Positions 62,812 through 64,000 of a stretch of DNA of 64,000 nucleotides are shown here, piece by piece (position 1 is the stretch's first letter; every line of letters starts with the position of its first letter). Both the position numbers and the translations under genes were made by a program. The DNA comes from Ruminococcus sp. Its GTDB lineage: Bacteria; Bacillota; Clostridia; Oscillospirales; Ruminococcaceae. Under the pieces are notes generated by a model. The model saw nothing but the letters and a program-made list of their open reading frames with translations, was not told where the DNA came from and did no database searches. Where the stretch lies: positions 17,328 through 81,327 of the forward strand of contig JAUNJM010000002.1 of NCBI GenBank assembly GCA_030533265.1. The letters run 5' to 3'.

Positions 62812-64000
62812 TTAGTTTTCATAGACTTTTAGATAATAGTCAAGCATGGATGTATATCCGAGTTTGGCTATTATTTTATTCGTAAGTACTGTACCTAGTA
62901 TTTCCGCCATTCTCCAATACCCACATCTACTGTTCGCAAGTTTTATTGCTTGCCAGTGTTCCAGTCTCAGTTTTCTTAGTATGCGGTAGCGTGTTCTCAC
63001 ACGTTTCCACTGTTTCCAATAGACTGCACGTATTCTACGTCTTGCCCATTCATCGGTTTCTCTGAGCAAACCTTTCATATCTGCGAGTTTAAAGTAGTTT
63101 ATCCAGCCTATAACATACTGGCTAAACTTTTCCTCTCGCTTTTGATTGCTCATTCCGTTACTCCTCCCTGTCAGTTCTCGGATTTTATTCCTCATTTTGG
63201 TGACTGACTTTGGGTGTACCCGAAATCTGCATTTCCCTTTGTATCGGTAGAATGCATAGCCAAGGTATTTTACTTTACTGATATGTGCTACCTTAGTTTT
63301 CTTTCGGTTTACCTTTAAGAATAACTTTCCCTCGATAAATGGCAAGATATTTTCCAAGGTTCTCTCTGCGCTTTTCCTGCTTTTGCAGAAAATCATGCAG
63401 TCGTCCGCAAAACGGACGAATCTGTGTCCTCTGCGTTTCAGTTCCTTGTCCAGTTCGTTAAGCATGATATTGCTTAGCAATGGACTTAGCGGTCCGCCTT
63501 GGGGCATTCCTATCTCTGTTTTCTCAAACATTCCGTTCACAAGTACACCTGCGTTCAGATATCTGTGTATCAGTGAAATAACCCTGCCGTCTTTAATCGT
63601 GCGTGACAATACCTCTATCAGTTTAGACTGACATACAGTGTCAAAGAACTTTTCCAAGTCCATATCCACCACATATACATATCCGTCCTCTACATTCTTT
63701 TGGCATTGTCTGAGAGCGTCGTGCTGACCTCTCTTTGGTCGAAAACCAAAACTGTTCTCTGAGAATTGCTCCTCATAGATTGGCGTGAGTTCTTGTGTGA
63801 TTGCTTGTTGTATTACCCTGTCAACCACTGTTGGAACTCCGAGTTTACGAAACTCGTCTTTTCCCTCTTTGGGTATTTCTACCCTGCGGACTGGATTGGG
63901 TTTATATTTCCCTCTCCTTATCTCTTGGATTAGAGTGTCTTGGTTTTCTATTAGGTAGGGTAGAAGTTCATCCACCTGCATTCCGTCAATTCCACCTGCT
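62812..64000 (-). CDS. ltrA: Group II intron-encoded reverse transcriptase/maturase (N-terminus off the edge)
   Basis: About 395 residues are visible; the frame stays open to the right edge, reading AGGIDGMQVDELLPYL. Reverse transcriptase blocks include RRVEIPKEGKDEFRKLGVPT, FGFRPKRGQHDAL, DLEKFFDT, GMPQGGPLSPLLSNIMLNE and the catalytic FADD (in place of YADD). The maturase domain starts near KYLGYAFYRYKG, includes GWINYFKLADMKGLL, and ends LGYTSMLDYY. No HNH endonuclease follows, so mobility would be endonuclease-independent. It is flanked downstream by intron domain V. Confidence 0.93.
   Translation of the reverse strand, partial: AGGIDGMQVDELLPYLIENQDTLIQEIRRGKYKPNPVRRVEIPKEGKDEFRKLGVPTVVDRVIQQAITQELTPIYEEQFSENSFGFRPKRGQHDALRQCQKNVEDGYVYVVDMDLEKFFDTVCQSKLIEVLSRTIKDGRVISLIHRYLNAGVLVNGMFEKTEIGMPQGGPLSPLLSNIMLNELDKELKRRGHRFVRFADDCMIFCKSRKSAERTLENILPFIEGKLFLKVNRKKTKVAHISKVKYLGYAFYRYKGKCRFRVHPKSVTKMRNKIRELTGRSNGMSNQKREEKFSQYVIGWINYFKLADMKGLLRETDEWARRRIRAVYWKQWKRVRTRYRILRKLRLEHWQAIKLANSRCGYWRMAEILGTVLTNKIIAKLGYTSMLDYYLKVYEN

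Larger units (their letters stand above)
62733..64000 (-). mobile_element. Group II intron, 3' portion (continues past the right edge)
   Basis: A reverse transcriptase/maturase gene is followed by domain V and domain VI. The inferred 3' end is the CTCGAT at about 62733. The 5' part of the ribozyme lies beyond the window. The exact boundary is inferred from the typical end of such introns. Confidence 0.82.

Noticed and set aside
1-64000. CRISPR arrays, prophage modules or toxin-antitoxin and defence systems
   Set aside because: I saw no regularly spaced repeats, phage structural genes, or recognisable toxin, nuclease-defence or restriction genes.

Overview
The window looks like chromosomal DNA of a low-GC, anaerobic, spore-forming Clostridia member, most likely a Ruminococcus-type Oscillospiraceae. 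The evidence is strong Shine-Dalgarno sites (AGGAGG), frequent TTG and GTG starts, SpoIVA with a SipL-like partner, an FtsK/SpoIIIE translocase, class III ribonucleotide reductase genes, an IspH-ribosomal protein S1 fusion, and strict TTGACA/TATAAT promoters. The species call is inference. Nearly everything is housekeeping; clear mobile DNA appears only at the right edge.

Layout. 1-9 kb (minus strand): the start of glmM, the ruvC-ruvA-ruvB recombination operon, a spore-coat pair (sipL-like then spoIVA) behind a sigma-E-like promoter, a divergent Lgt-family protein, a small DUF4190-type membrane protein behind an operator-like dyad, and a phosphohexomutase. 9-12 kb: comM/yifB and an alpha/beta hydrolase. 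12-19.6 kb (plus): rpoB-rpoC with their own consensus promoter and no rplJL in front. 19.7-26 kb (minus): pheA-ispF, nrdG, a frameshifted acyltransferase, and an nrdD that ends before the glycyl-radical motif but has two promoters overlapped by NrdR-like boxes. 26-36 kb: asnB, a HAD phosphatase, an RlmL-type RNA methyltransferase, a class A penicillin-binding protein, and two adjacent fusion genes (cmk-plsC and ispH-rpsA). 36-46.5 kb (minus): ybaK, a BaiN/YhiN flavoprotein, an RpiR regulator, DUF3006 with an MBL hydrolase, a YgiQ-type radical SAM protein, ftsK/spoIIIE, uppP, a 42-residue ylzJ and tepA. 46.8-50.7 kb (plus): acn-icd-rex, the oxidative arm to 2-oxoglutarate together with the NADH sensor Rex. 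50.9-59 kb (minus): an EF-G-like GTPase, the ddl-murI-DUF1934-argS operon, a eukaryote-type hisA and a transglutaminase-like protein. 59-62 kb: purA (plus), a PH-domain protein and an FkbM methyltransferase (minus). 62.2-64 kb: tRNA-Thr(CGT), then a group II intron 3' end with its reverse transcriptase running off the edge.

Functional links: cell-wall supply (glmM, uppP, ddl, murI, PBP, ispF/ispH for undecaprenyl precursors), sporulation (spoIVA, sipL-like, ftsK/spoIIIE, tepA), translation (argS, ybaK, EF-G-like, S1) and redox-linked carbon and nitrogen metabolism (acn, icd, rex, asnB, purA).

The points most worth checking are the nrdD lacking a glycyl-radical tail, the structured nrdD leader between two NrdR-type promoters, the acyltransferase broken exactly at a canonical -1 slippery heptamer, the Cmk-PlsC fusion, and the isolated eukaryote-type HisA. 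I saw no CRISPR array, prophage or recognisable defence system.
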